A stretch of 37,996 bases of DNA, from the NCBI RefSeq assembly GCF_020037475.1, contig NZ_JAIQDB010000013.1, positions 1 through 37,996 on the forward strand, in the 5' to 3' direction. The translations under genes were made by a program, and so were the position numbers. Positions 26,528 to 35,433 of this stretch are shown here, piece by piece. Position 1 is the first letter of the stretch; each line of letters starts with the position of its first letter. The notes under the pieces were generated by a model. It was not told the DNA's origin and did no database searches. It was given only the letters and a program-made list of their open reading frames with translations. Source of the DNA: Sutcliffiella deserti (GTDB taxonomy: Bacteria; Bacillota; Bacilli; Bacillales; Bacillaceae_I).

Positions 26528-29500
26528 GTGAAAGGACTTATTCCTTATTTTACAGAAAATGATGATTTTGAATCCGTCTTAGTCGGATTAAAGGAAGGTT
26601 TGGGAGAACAGCTGGTATCCGGTATTTCCAATGCAGCGAGATCTGTGTTTATCGCATCCTTATATGAGGAAAGAAAGGCTCCTGTATTAGTTGTTACACA
26701 TAATTTATATCATGCCCAAAAGGTCTACGAAGACCTAGCAAGCTTTCTTCCAGCAGAAGAGTTATTTCTCTATCCTGTTAATGATGTGCTTGCAGCAGAA
26801 ATAGGGATAGCAAGCCCTGAGCTAAAGGCGCAAAGAATTGAAGCGCTAAACCATTGGTCCGCTAAACAAAGTGGAATTATTGTTACTCCTATTGCGGGTC
26901 TCAAGAAGATGCTTCCAACCAAAACGAAATGGCAGCATACTTTACTTAGTGTAGAAGTGAACAAAACGATTCCCCTTGATAATTTAGCAGAGCGGCTAGT
27001 GCGACTAGGGTACCAAAGAGTGGGCATGGTTGATACCCCAGGTGACTTTAGCATCCGTGGAGGAATTATCGATATCTATCCCTTAACTGAAGAATTGGCT
27101 ATCAGAATTGAGTTGTTTGATGATGAAGTGGAATCAATTCGATCGTTTTCAGTGGAAGATCAGCGTTCTCAGGAGAATATGGATCGTGTAACAATCGGCC
27201 CGGCAACAGAAATTATCCTCACAGACCAAGAATTAGAAAGAGGCAGGTTGTTACTTGAAAAGGAAAGAAACAAAGCAATAAAAAAGGTAAAAGATGAGAA
27301 AGTAAAACAACTGCTCTCAGAGAATATCTCCCATGAGTTAGAGCAATTAGCCAATGGGCAAGTATTTTCTGGACTTAAAAAATATCTGAGCTTCTTCTAT
27401 GAAAAACCAGCTAGTTTACTAGATTATGTTCCCTCTAACGGAGTAGTAGTCTTAGATGAAATAAGTCGAATTCAGGAAACAGCAGAGAGCTTGGATAAAG
27501 AAGAAGATGAATGGCTAGTGGAGTTGCTAGCTGAAGGAAAAGCAGTACATGATTTAAAGTTTTCCCACTCTTTTATTCAGCTTGTGAACAGCAAAAAGCT
27601 GCCGTTTGTTTATTTATCCTTATTTCTACGGCATGTTCCACATACACATCCGGAAAATCTAATTAATATGTCTTCCAAGTCCATGCAGCATTTTCACGGA
27701 CAAATGCATTTACTTAAATCAGAAATTGAACGGTGGAAGAAGGCAAACTATGCTATCGTAGTTCTTGCTTCCGATCAGGATCGTATCCAAAAACTTGAAA
27801 CAGTCTTTGACGATTATGATATGGACATTAGGAAGCTATCAACCGATTCTGCTTTTGTCCAAGGAGAAGTACAAATTATTGAAGGAGATCTTCAATCAGG
27901 ATTTGAACTGCCACTTCAAAAGTTAGCTGTAATCACAGAGGAAGAGTTATTTAAAAAGAAAGCAAAAAAACCTAAAAATCGTCAGAAACTCTCTAATGCG
28001 GAGCGGATTAAGAACTATTCAGAGTTGAATGTTGGAGACTATGTGGTCCACATCAATCACGGGATCGGTAAATACTTAGGAATTGAAACTCTCGATATTA
28101 ATGGATTGCATAAAGACTATATTCATATAAAATACCAAGGTTCCGACAAGCTTTATGTACCAGTCGAGCAAATTGATCAGGTTCAAAAATATGTAGGGTC
28201 CGAAGGCAAAGAGCCGAAAGTCTATAAGCTTGGTGGAACCGACTGGAAGAAAGTGAAAACAAAGGTCGAATCATCTGTACAGGATATTGCGGATGATCTT
28301 ATTAAACTTTATGCAGAACGAGAAGCAAGTGAAGGATATTCCTTCTCCCCAGATGGAGAAATGCAACGCGAGTTCGAAGCCACTTTCCCTTATCAAGAAA
28401 CAGAAGATCAATTACGCTCTATTCATGAAATTAAGCTAGATATGGAGAACATTCGTCCCATGGATCGTTTGCTATGCGGTGATGTTGGATATGGGAAGAC
28501 AGAGGTTGCTATACGCGCAGCATTTAAAGCGATTATGGATGAAAAGCAAGCTGCAATCCTTGTGCCAACTACTATATTAGCTCAACAACATTATGAAACG
28601 ATTCGGGAAAGATTCCAAGATTATCCAATCAATATTGGTTTATTGAGCCGCTTCCGTTCAAGAAAACAACAAACCGAGACGATGAAAGGCCTAGCAAACG
28701 GTACGATCGACATTGTAATCGGAACGCATCGTCTTTTATCAAAGGATATAAAATATAAGGACTTAGGGTTACTAATTATTGATGAAGAACAGAGATTTGG
28801 TGTCACACATAAGGAAAAAATCAAGCAACTAAAAGCGAATATCGATGTGCTTACACTCACAGCCACCCCTATTCCACGAACACTTCATATGTCGATGCTG
28901 GGAGTACGGGACTTATCTGTTATTGAAACACCACCAGAAAACCGTTTTCCAGTACAAACCTATGTGATGGAATATAACGGAAATTTAGTAAAAGAGGCAA
29001 TCGAAAGGGAATTAGCGCGTGGAGGTCAAGTATACTTCCTTTATAATCGTGTGGAGGATATTGAGCGAAAAGCGGATGAAATCTCTATGTTGGTTCCAGA
29101 TGCAAGAGTAACCTATGCCCATGGGAAGATGACTGAAAATGAACTAGAATCGGTGATGCTTCAATTTTTAGAAGGAGAAGCGGAGGTCCTAGTTAGTACG
29201 ACAATCATTGAAACAGGTGTAGATATTCCGAATGTGAATACCCTGATCGTCTTTGATGCGGATAGAATGGGATTATCTCAGTTGTATCAATTACGCGGAC
29301 GGGTTGGACGTTCCAACCGTGTGGCCTATTCCTATTTTACCTACCGAAAAGATAAAGTACTTACAGAGGTAGCAGAAAAACGTTTGCAATCCATAAAAGA
29401 ATTTACAGAGCTTGGGTCCGGATTTAAAATTGCGATGCGCGACCTTACCATTCGTGGAGCAGGAAATCTTTTAGGAGCCCAACAACATGGATTCATCGAT

Positions 29501-30061
29501 TCTGTAGGTTTCGATATGTACTCCCAAATGCTGAAGGAAGCCATAGAAGAAAGAAAAGGCAATCCGGAAATGAAAAGAAAACGCGAAATAGAGATAGATG
29601 TTCAGTTGGATGCCTATATTCCTGAAACTTATATTTCCGACAGCAAACAAAAGATTGATATGTATAAACGATTTAGAGGAATAGAGTCTCCGGAAGAGTT
29701 AGACGAATTAAAAGAAGACATGAAAGACCGTTTTGGTGAATATCCGGTAGAAGTGGATTATTTATTCCAAATATCAGAGATGAAGGCATTCGGTCTGGAG
29801 GAAAAAGTTGCTAGCATCAAGCAAACGAAACAAGAGTTAACGATTCTTCTATCCGAAGAGGCAAGTGAAGTAATTGATGGCCAAAAACTTTTCCAGCTAG
29901 GTAATCAATATGGAAGAATGGTAAGTCTTGGGATGGACGGTAAACGTTTAAAAATAGTCATTCAAATAAAAAAAATTACTGCAGATGAGTGGTTGCAAGT
30001 TGCCATATTCATGATAAAAGGACTTCAGACGGTGAAAAAAGAAGGGGTAAATGTATCCTAG
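26528..30061 (+). CDS. mfd: transcription-repair coupling factor
   Basis: Mfd removes RNA polymerase stalled at lesions and recruits UvrA. At 1177 residues it has the same length as B. subtilis Mfd. From N to C it shows the UvrB-like module, the RNA polymerase-interacting domain (ELNVGDYVVHINHGIGKYLGIE, about 500-520), the RecG-like translocase with Walker A GDVGYGKTE (~650-659) and DEEQRFG (~752), the QLRGRVGRS motif VI, and a C-terminal TRCF domain. The start is a GTG after GAGGAGGGGG. A short hairpin (AAAGCAC/GTGCTTT) lies just upstream. Confidence 0.97.
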   Translation: MKGLIPYFTENDDFESVLVGLKEGLGEQLVSGISNAARSVFIASLYEERKAPVLVVTHNLYHAQKVYEDLASFLPAEELFLYPVNDVLAAEIGIASPELKAQRIEALNHWSAKQSGIIVTPIAGLKKMLPTKTKWQHTLLSVEVNKTIPLDNLAERLVRLGYQRVGMVDTPGDFSIRGGIIDIYPLTEELAIRIELFDDEVESIRSFSVEDQRSQENMDRVTIGPATEIILTDQELERGRLLLEKERNKAIKKVKDEKVKQLLSENISHELEQLANGQVFSGLKKYLSFFYEKPASLLDYVPSNGVVVLDEISRIQETAESLDKEEDEWLVELLAEGKAVHDLKFSHSFIQLVNSKKLPFVYLSLFLRHVPHTHPENLINMSSKSMQHFHGQMHLLKSEIERWKKANYAIVVLASDQDRIQKLETVFDDYDMDIRKLSTDSAFVQGEVQIIEGDLQSGFELPLQKLAVITEEELFKKKAKKPKNRQKLSNAERIKNYSELNVGDYVVHINHGIGKYLGIETLDINGLHKDYIHIKYQGSDKLYVPVEQIDQVQKYVGSEGKEPKVYKLGGTDWKKVKTKVESSVQDIADDLIKLYAEREASEGYSFSPDGEMQREFEATFPYQETEDQLRSIHEIKLDMENIRPMDRLLCGDVGYGKTEVAIRAAFKAIMDEKQAAILVPTTILAQQHYETIRERFQDYPINIGLLSRFRSRKQQTETMKGLANGTIDIVIGTHRLLSKDIKYKDLGLLIIDEEQRFGVTHKEKIKQLKANIDVLTLTATPIPRTLHMSMLGVRDLSVIETPPENRFPVQTYVMEYNGNLVKEAIERELARGGQVYFLYNRVEDIERKADEISMLVPDARVTYAHGKMTENELESVMLQFLEGEAEVLVSTTIIETGVDIPNVNTLIVFDADRMGLSQLYQLRGRVGRSNRVAYSYFTYRKDKVLTEVAEKRLQSIKEFTELGSGFKIAMRDLTIRGAGNLLGAQQHGFIDSVGFDMYSQMLKEAIEERKGNPEMKRKREIEIDVQLDAYIPETYISDSKQKIDMYKRFRGIESPEELDELKEDMKDRFGEYPVEVDYLFQISEMKAFGLEEKVASIKQTKQELTILLSEEASEVIDGQKLFQLGNQYGRMVSLGMDGKRLKIVIQIKKITADEWLQVAIFMIKGLQTVKKEGVNVS

Positions 30062-30135
30062 AATGTTTAAGTATGTGGAATCTTGTCTATATAAATACTG
30101 GGGGATTTTACAAATTTAAAAAAACACTTCCAACA

Positions 30136-30165
30136 TGTATATAACTTCCTGAGTGTAGGATACTA
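30136..30165 (+). promoter_or_regulatory. sigma-G promoter of spoVT
   Basis: TGTATA (30136-30141), 17 bases, GATACTA (30159-30165), one mismatch to the sigma-G -10. spoVT is a sigma-G gene in B. subtilis. The leader would be ~95 bases. Confidence 0.65.
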
Positions 30166-30267
30166 ACTTCAACAAATGGTGAATTCTTCATAAAAAGGAC
30201 AACATGATCAATTCCACCAATTTAAATCATCTCTTTTTATCATCGGATGAAGGAGGCAACTTGAGAA

Positions 30268-30804
30268 ATGAAAGCAACTGGTATTGTTCGACGTATTGAT
30301 GACCTCGGTCGTGTAGTAATTCCAAAAGAAATTAGAAGAACTTTACGTATTCGTGAAGGTGACCCGTTAGAGATTTTTGTCGATCGGGATGGAGAAGTAA
30401 TTCTTAAGAAATACTCTCCAATTTCAGAGCTTGGCGATTTCGCAAGAGAATATGCAGAAGCTCTATATGATAGTCTAGGACAACCTGTTCTAATCTGTGA
30501 TCGAGATACGTTCATAGCCGTAGCTGGCAGCTCCAAGAAGGAGTACATGAACAAAAGTATTAGCGAAGTGATTGAGAAATCAATGGAAGACCGCAATTCT
30601 GTATTAAAAACAGAGGAACAGCAGGTAGCTATTGTGGATGGCATGGCGGAGACGCTTGCATCCTATACGATTGGACCAATCATCGCAAATGGTGATCCAA
30701 TTGGAGCGGTAGTTATCATGTCCAAGGAAAAAGTGTTAGGTGAAGTGGAACAAAAGGCTGTTGAAACAGCAGCGAGCTTCCTGGCGAGACAGATGGAGCA
30801 TTAA
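30268..30804 (+). CDS. spoVT: stage V sporulation regulator SpoVT
   Basis: SpoVT adjusts sigma-G-dependent transcription in the forespore. The 178-residue protein has an AbrB-type swapped-hairpin domain (MKATGIVRRIDDLGRVVIPKEIRRTL, to ~50) and a C-terminal GAF domain (about 56-178). Length matches B. subtilis. AAGGAGG lies upstream. A sigma-G promoter precedes it and a strong terminator follows, after which a tandem repeat array begins. Confidence 0.97.
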   Translation: MKATGIVRRIDDLGRVVIPKEIRRTLRIREGDPLEIFVDRDGEVILKKYSPISELGDFAREYAEALYDSLGQPVLICDRDTFIAVAGSSKKEYMNKSISEVIEKSMEDRNSVLKTEEQQVAIVDGMAETLASYTIGPIIANGDPIGAVVIMSKEKVLGEVEQKAVETAASFLARQMEH

Positions 30805-30812
30805 TGAAATTA

Positions 30813-30843
30813 GAAGTAGCAGGTTATTCTGCTGCTTCTTTTT
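30813..30843 (+). terminator. spoVT terminator
   Basis: GAAGTAGCAG (30813-30822) pairs with CTGCTGCTTC (30829-30838) with one wobble, followed by TTTTT. Confidence 0.9.
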
Positions 30844-30847
30844 CTTT

Positions 30848-31640
30848 TCTATTATGCTTGTCGGAGCTGGGCGAGTCGCTTCCCCATTTCGGTTTGTCCA
30901 GTTGCAGCGTCTAGCTCCTCGAGTCAGAAGCCAGCTTCCTCCAGAGGTCAAAGAGCGACTTCTTGCAGAATCCGTCTTATGCTTGTCGGAGCTGGGCGAG
31001 TCGCTTCCACATTTCGGTTTGTCCAGTTGCAGCGACTAGCTCCTCGAGTCATAAGCCAGCTTCCTCCAGAGGTCAAAGAGCGACCTCTTGCAGAATCCGT
31101 CTTATGCTTGTCGGAGCTGGGCGAGTCGCTTCCACATTTCGGTTTGTCCAGTTGCAGCGACTAGCTCCTCGAGTCATAAGCCAGCTTCCTCCAGAGGTCA
31201 AAGAGCGACCTCTTGCAGAATCCGTCTTATGCTTGTCGGAGCTGGGCGAGTCGCTTCCACATTTCGGTTTGTCCAGTTGCAGCGACTAGCTCCTCGAGTC
31301 ATAAGCCAGCTTCCTCCAGAGGTCAAAGAGCGACCTCTTGCAGAATCCGTCTTATGCTTGTCGGAGCTGGGCGAGTCGCTTCCACATTTCGGTTTGTCCA
31401 GTTGCAGCGACTAGCTCCTCGAGTCATAAGCCAGCTTCCTCCAGAGGTCAAAGAGCGACCTCTTGCAGAATCCGTCTTATGCTTGTCGGAGCTGGGCGAG
31501 TCGCTTCCACATTTCGGTTTGTCCAGTTGCAGCGACTAGCTCCTCGAGTCATAAGCCAGCTTCCTCCAGAGGTCAAAGAGCGACCTCTTGCTGAATCTGT
31601 CTTATGCTTGTCGGAGCTGAACGAGTCGCTTCCACATTTC
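30848..31640. repeat. tandem array of 125-bp hairpin-forming units (six units plus a leading half)
   Basis: Units begin with GTCCAGTTGCAGCG at 30896, 31021, 31146, 31271, 31396 and 31521, exactly 125 bp apart; a partial unit precedes the first. Inner units look identical, while the first and last carry substitutions. Within a unit nested arms pair: for the unit at 31021, GCGACT 31032 with AGTCGC 31124, AGCTCC 31038 with GGAGCT 31113, CATAAG 31050 with CTTATG 31101, and AGAGGTC 31068 with GACCTCT 31082. Repeated ~108-codon frames in the array are a by-product of the period and have no ribosome binding site. From memory, related intergenic repeats occur in other Bacillaceae. Confidence 0.9.
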
Positions 31641-31642
31641 TA

Positions 31643-31651
31643 TGGTATAAT
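31643..31651 (+). promoter_or_regulatory. extended -10 promoter of yabM at the array edge
   Basis: TGGTATAAT (TGN plus a perfect TATAAT) starts 3 bases after the last repeat unit. The -35 position would fall inside the last unit, where no good hexamer is seen. Confidence 0.5.
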
Positions 31652-31686
31652 AATACAATTGTATGTTTTGTAAAGGCGGGCTCGTT

Positions 31687-33282
31687 ATGAATGTTCAGGG
31701 TGACCGTCATCTTCTTTTGGTATGGAAAGGGGCAATGATATTAACGGTTGCAGGTGTGTTGACGAAGATCTTAAGCGCTGCATATCGGGTACCCTTTCAA
31801 AATATTGTCGGAGATGTAGGTTTTTATATATATCAACAAGTTTATCCATTCTATGGAGTGGCAATTATTCTTTCTACATATGGTTTTCCAGTCATCATTT
31901 CGAAGTTAATAGCAGAGCAACCGGATGAGAACCGAGAGCGGGCTGCTTGGAAAATCGGGAAGATTTCTTTCTCTATTCTTCTCATATTCGGTGGGACTCT
32001 TTTTTCAATCCTTTATTTTGGAGCGGAAAGGATAGCCCGAATAATGGGAGATGAAGGCTTAACCAGCTTAATTAGAATTGTGGCTTTTTCTTTCTTATTA
32101 TTGCCTTTTGTATCGGTTTGGAGAGGGATGTTCCAGGGAAGCGGGAACATGACCCCAACTGCCGTTTCCCAAGTAAGCGAACAACTAATTAGAGTCTGTA
32201 CCATTCTTTTGTTGGCGATTTTACTTGTACGGAATGACTATTCTTTATACGATGTCGGGGCAGGGGCGATGGTGGGGTCCATTGCCGGGGGAGTGGCGGC
32301 GATTGTAGTATTATGTTTCTTTTTTCAACGCTATAGGAGGAAAAATAAACAACAAAATGATTCTGCTATTTCCTTCCCTTCCAAACCGGTTGTGGTCGCA
32401 CTGCTAACGCAAGGCTTTACCATTTGTATAAGCAGCTTGTTATTAATTTTCTTTCAGATGGTTGATAGTTTTACGATATATGCTTGGCTAGTTGAAAGTG
32501 GTACTTCTGAGGATGCGGCTAAACGATTAAAAGGAATATACGACCGAGGTCAGCCGCTTATTCAGCTGGGAACGGTGGTTGCCACCGCCTTTTCCTTATC
32601 GTTGGTTCCTTTTATTACTATGGCGAAAGGAAAGCAGTTAGATAAAGAAATTAAAGATAAGGTCAAATTATCAATTAGAGTCAGCATTGCCATTGGTACA
32701 GGTGCCTCGGTAGGGTTAGCTTGGCTCATCCAGCCAGTGAATAAGATGTTATTCTCAAATATAAACGGTTCTGAAGTTCTATTCGTTTTAGGATTATCTA
32801 TTTTATTCAGCAGTATCGCGCTAACGGCTGCGGCTATTTTGCAGGGGTTAGGACATGCACATTTGCCGGCCTTGTATGTTGTGATTGGAATAGGCATCAA
32901 ACTAGGCCTTCATTACATTCTCCTTCCTACCTTTTCTACCATGGGTGCCGCAATAAGTACATTACTGGCAAGTGCAATAGTAGCATTTGGCCTGCTATTT
33001 GAAATAAAAAGGAAAACAGGCATAGTCATTTTTGAGAAAACGTACGTATACCCGATCTTTGTAAGTGTTGGAGCAATGTCTGTACTATTGATCTTATTTT
33101 TACAAGGAAGTAATTGGTTTGTGGGAACAAGCCGGTTGTTTGCAACGGGACAAAGTCTGGTTGGAGTCATTTTAGGTGGAAGTGCATTTCTTCTCCTTTT
33201 AATAAAAAGTAATTATTTTACAAAAACTGAGCTTTCCTTCCTACCTTTAGGCAGCAAGCTATCCAAATTAATTAAACAGTAA
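31687..33282 (+). CDS. yabM: MATE/MOP-superfamily polysaccharide or lipid-linked precursor exporter YabM (SpoVB-like)
   Basis: This 531-residue membrane protein of the MurJ/SpoVB group has about 14 hydrophobic segments. It is expected to flip a lipid-linked precursor or export polysaccharide; in B. subtilis the paralogue SpoVB serves cortex synthesis and the YabM substrate is uncertain. The N-terminal GAMILTVAGVLTKILSAAYRVPFQ and FYIYQQVYPFYG are family signatures. I start it at 31687, 6 bases after AAAGGCGGG. An ATG at 31663 is less likely. yabN begins 13 bases after its stop, and the run to yabQ is tightly spaced. Confidence 0.9.
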   Translation: MNVQGDRHLLLVWKGAMILTVAGVLTKILSAAYRVPFQNIVGDVGFYIYQQVYPFYGVAIILSTYGFPVIISKLIAEQPDENRERAAWKIGKISFSILLIFGGTLFSILYFGAERIARIMGDEGLTSLIRIVAFSFLLLPFVSVWRGMFQGSGNMTPTAVSQVSEQLIRVCTILLLAILLVRNDYSLYDVGAGAMVGSIAGGVAAIVVLCFFFQRYRRKNKQQNDSAISFPSKPVVVALLTQGFTICISSLLLIFFQMVDSFTIYAWLVESGTSEDAAKRLKGIYDRGQPLIQLGTVVATAFSLSLVPFITMAKGKQLDKEIKDKVKLSIRVSIAIGTGASVGLAWLIQPVNKMLFSNINGSEVLFVLGLSILFSSIALTAAAILQGLGHAHLPALYVVIGIGIKLGLHYILLPTFSTMGAAISTLLASAIVAFGLLFEIKRKTGIVIFEKTYVYPIFVSVGAMSVLLILFLQGSNWFVGTSRLFATGQSLVGVILGGSAFLLLLIKSNYFTKTELSFLPLGSKLSKLIKQ

Positions 33283-33295
33283 AGTGGTGACATAA

Positions 33296-34759
33296 ATGGG
33301 TAATTTAACGGTGTTAGGTTTAGGTGCTGGTGATTTAGAGCAACTTCCCATGGGAGTTTACAAGCAAATTATGAATAGTGAACATCTCTTTCTTAGGACA
33401 AAGGAACATCCAGTGATTCAGGATCTGGAAAAAGAAGGCCTGACCTACCAATCCTTTGATGCAATGTATGAACAAACAAACTCGTTTGAGGATGTATATG
33501 AAAAAATCACGGCACAATTACTTGTGGAGAGTCAGGAGAAAAACGTGGTGTATGCCGTTCCTGGACATCCTCTTGTTGCGGAGAGAACAGTCCAGCTCTT
33601 GCTCGAAAAGTCAAAAAACAACGAAATTAACCTTAAGATCTTGGGAGGGCAAAGCTTTCTGGATCCTATGTTTACAGCACTTGGTCTAGATCCAATCGAC
33701 GGCTTTCAGTTTCATGATGCGACATCACTTGTGAAAGAATCGATTGAACCTACACAGCATATGATTTTCTGCCAAGTGTATGATGCCTTTATTGCATCCG
33801 AAGTAAAGCTGACACTTATGGAAATCCTGCCTGATGAGTATCCCGTTACAATCGTAACAGCTGCAGGATCTAAGCAGGAAAAAATAATAAAGGTCCCTTT
33901 ATATGAATTAGATCATGTGACAGAAATAAATAACCTGACAAGTGTGTATGTACCAGCAGTTAAAGAGGAACAGTTACTATATCGGCAATTTTCCTCCTTT
34001 CGTCAAACCATCTCTATTTTAAGAGGTCCCAATGGCTGTCCTTGGGATCAAAAGCAAACCCATGAATCTCTTAAAAAATACTTAATAGAAGAAGCGTACG
34101 AATTGATTGATGCCATTGATGACAATGATATTGATGGGATTATAGAAGAGCTCGGGGATGTTTTTCTTCAAGTAATGTTACATGCCCAAATCGGGGAAGA
34201 CGAGGGTTTCTTCAATATCGATGACGTGATAGAAGGAATTAACGAGAAAATGATCCGTCGACACCCCCACGTGTTCGGTGATGCCTCTGTTCATGATGCA
34301 GAGGATGTGGTAAAAAGGTGGGATGAAATTAAGAAGATGGAAAAGGGAGAGCGAGCCGAGCAATCCATCTTAGATGCTGTGGCTAAAGGGCTACCCAACT
34401 TGACAAAAGCGTTCCAGTTTCAGAAAAAGGCTGCCAAGGTTGGATTTGACTGGGAAAATGTAGAGCCGATGTGGGAAAAAGTTTCCGAAGAAATGAAAGA
34501 ACTACAAGAGGAAATTGCACAAGGTGGAAGTCAGGAAGATATAGCAACAGAATTTGGAGATGTGCTTTTCGCCTTGGTGAATGTTGCGAGGTACTACAAG
34601 CTAGATCCCGAAGAAGCGGTTGCTTATACAAATCGTAAGTTTTATCGAAGGTTTACTTTTATCGAAAAGAAGGTAAAAGAGTTAGAATTAGAGATAGAAA
34701 CGCTGTCTTTGGAACAATTAGATGAGTTCTGGAATGAAGCAAAACACAAAGGCTTATAA
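33296..34759 (+). CDS. yabN: YabN: tetrapyrrole methylase-like domain fused to MazG nucleotide pyrophosphohydrolase
   Basis: This 487-residue two-domain protein has an N-terminal SAM-dependent methylase-like domain (GLGAGDLEQLPMGVY, about 1-220) and a C-terminal MazG domain (from ~225) with GCPWDQKQTHESLKKYLIEEAYE and two EExxED-type motifs (EELGDVFLQV, ATEFGDVLFALV). MazG hydrolyses nucleoside triphosphates to monophosphates and is thought to clean the nucleotide pool. The role of the first domain is unknown. It lies between yabM and rqcP as in B. subtilis. Confidence 0.93.
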   Translation: MGNLTVLGLGAGDLEQLPMGVYKQIMNSEHLFLRTKEHPVIQDLEKEGLTYQSFDAMYEQTNSFEDVYEKITAQLLVESQEKNVVYAVPGHPLVAERTVQLLLEKSKNNEINLKILGGQSFLDPMFTALGLDPIDGFQFHDATSLVKESIEPTQHMIFCQVYDAFIASEVKLTLMEILPDEYPVTIVTAAGSKQEKIIKVPLYELDHVTEINNLTSVYVPAVKEEQLLYRQFSSFRQTISILRGPNGCPWDQKQTHESLKKYLIEEAYELIDAIDDNDIDGIIEELGDVFLQVMLHAQIGEDEGFFNIDDVIEGINEKMIRRHPHVFGDASVHDAEDVVKRWDEIKKMEKGERAEQSILDAVAKGLPNLTKAFQFQKKAAKVGFDWENVEPMWEKVSEEMKELQEEIAQGGSQEDIATEFGDVLFALVNVARYYKLDPEEAVAYTNRKFYRRFTFIEKKVKELELEIETLSLEQLDEFWNEAKHKGL

Positions 34760-34774
34760 TAAGGGGGAACAGTC

Positions 34775-35044
34775 ATGCGATTAGATAAATTTTTAAAGGT
34801 TTCTCGAATCATTAAACGTCGAACATTGGCCAAGGAAGTTGCAGAACAAGGCCGAATTTCCATCAATGGTATTAAAGCAAAGGCAAGTAGTACCGTAAAA
34901 GGTGGAGATGAGCTAACCATCCATTTTGGACAAAAAATTGTAACTGCCTCTGTCGATCATGTACAAGAAACAGCAAAAAAAGAAGAGGCATCCATGATGT
35001 ATACCATTTTAAAAGAGGAACGAGTCGCACAAACAGAAGAGTAG
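34775..35044 (+). CDS. rqcP: RqcP (YabO), S4-domain ribosome quality control protein
   Basis: RqcP stabilises P-site tRNA on obstructed 50S subunits so that RqcH can add alanine tails to stalled peptides. The 89-residue Hsp15-like protein has the S4 fold: MRLDKFLKVSRIIKRRTLAKEVAEQGRISINGIKAKAS. AGGGGG lies 8 bases upstream of the ATG. It is 15 bases after yabN. A peptidyl-tRNA hydrolase (pth) is encoded elsewhere in the window; both deal with stalled translation. Confidence 0.95.
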   Translation: MRLDKFLKVSRIIKRRTLAKEVAEQGRISINGIKAKASSTVKGGDELTIHFGQKIVTASVDHVQETAKKEEASMMYTILKEERVAQTEE

Positions 35045-35124
35045 AATGTACAGGCTTGTTCTAAAAAAAAATCCCTTTCATATACATGTACTATCTTTAA
35101 GTAATGGATAGGTGAGGGATGAAA

Positions 35125-35433
35125 ATGAACCAATACTATGAAGAAAACCATTCGAATAAGCAGCATACTGTCCAAGAACAAGACATCGTCATGAGAAGCA
35201 GAAGGTTGCTTGATATCACAGGTGTAAAGCAAGTAGAAAGCTTTGATAATGAAGAGTTTCTCTTAGAAACCGTCATGGGCTTTCTTTCTGTAAGAGGTCA
35301 AAATTTACAGATGAAAAACTTGGATGTAGAAAAGGGAGTCGTCTCAATAAAAGGTAAAATCATGGAGATTATTTACCTGGATGATCAACAAGCGGAGAAA
35401 GCTAAAGGTTTCTTTAGTAAGTTATTTAAATGA
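35125..35433 (+). CDS. yabP: sporulation protein YabP
   Basis: YabP is a mother-cell protein of the YabP/YqfC family needed for spore cortex or coat assembly in some bacilli. The 102 residues include the family core IVMRSRRLLDITGVKQVESFDNEEFLLET and GFLSVRGQNLQMKNLDVEKGVVSIKGKI. I prefer the ATG at 35125, 7 bases after GGTGAGG; the ATG at 35119 touches that site. I could not find a convincing sigma-E promoter in the 80-base gap before it. The stop overlaps the yabQ start (ATGA), so the two are translationally coupled. Confidence 0.88.
   Translation: MNQYYEENHSNKQHTVQEQDIVMRSRRLLDITGVKQVESFDNEEFLLETVMGFLSVRGQNLQMKNLDVEKGVVSIKGKIMEIIYLDDQQAEKAKGFFSKLFK

Noticed and set aside
30963..31673. Repeated ~108-codon open frames that look like a family of tandem proteins
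   Set aside because: They arise because the 125-bp unit keeps reading across shifting frames; they have no ribosome binding site and follow the hairpin array exactly.
35057..35105. Possible sigma-E promoter of yabP
   Set aside because: CATATACA at 35079 resembles part of the -10, but no matching -35 is found at the right distance, so it is not listed.
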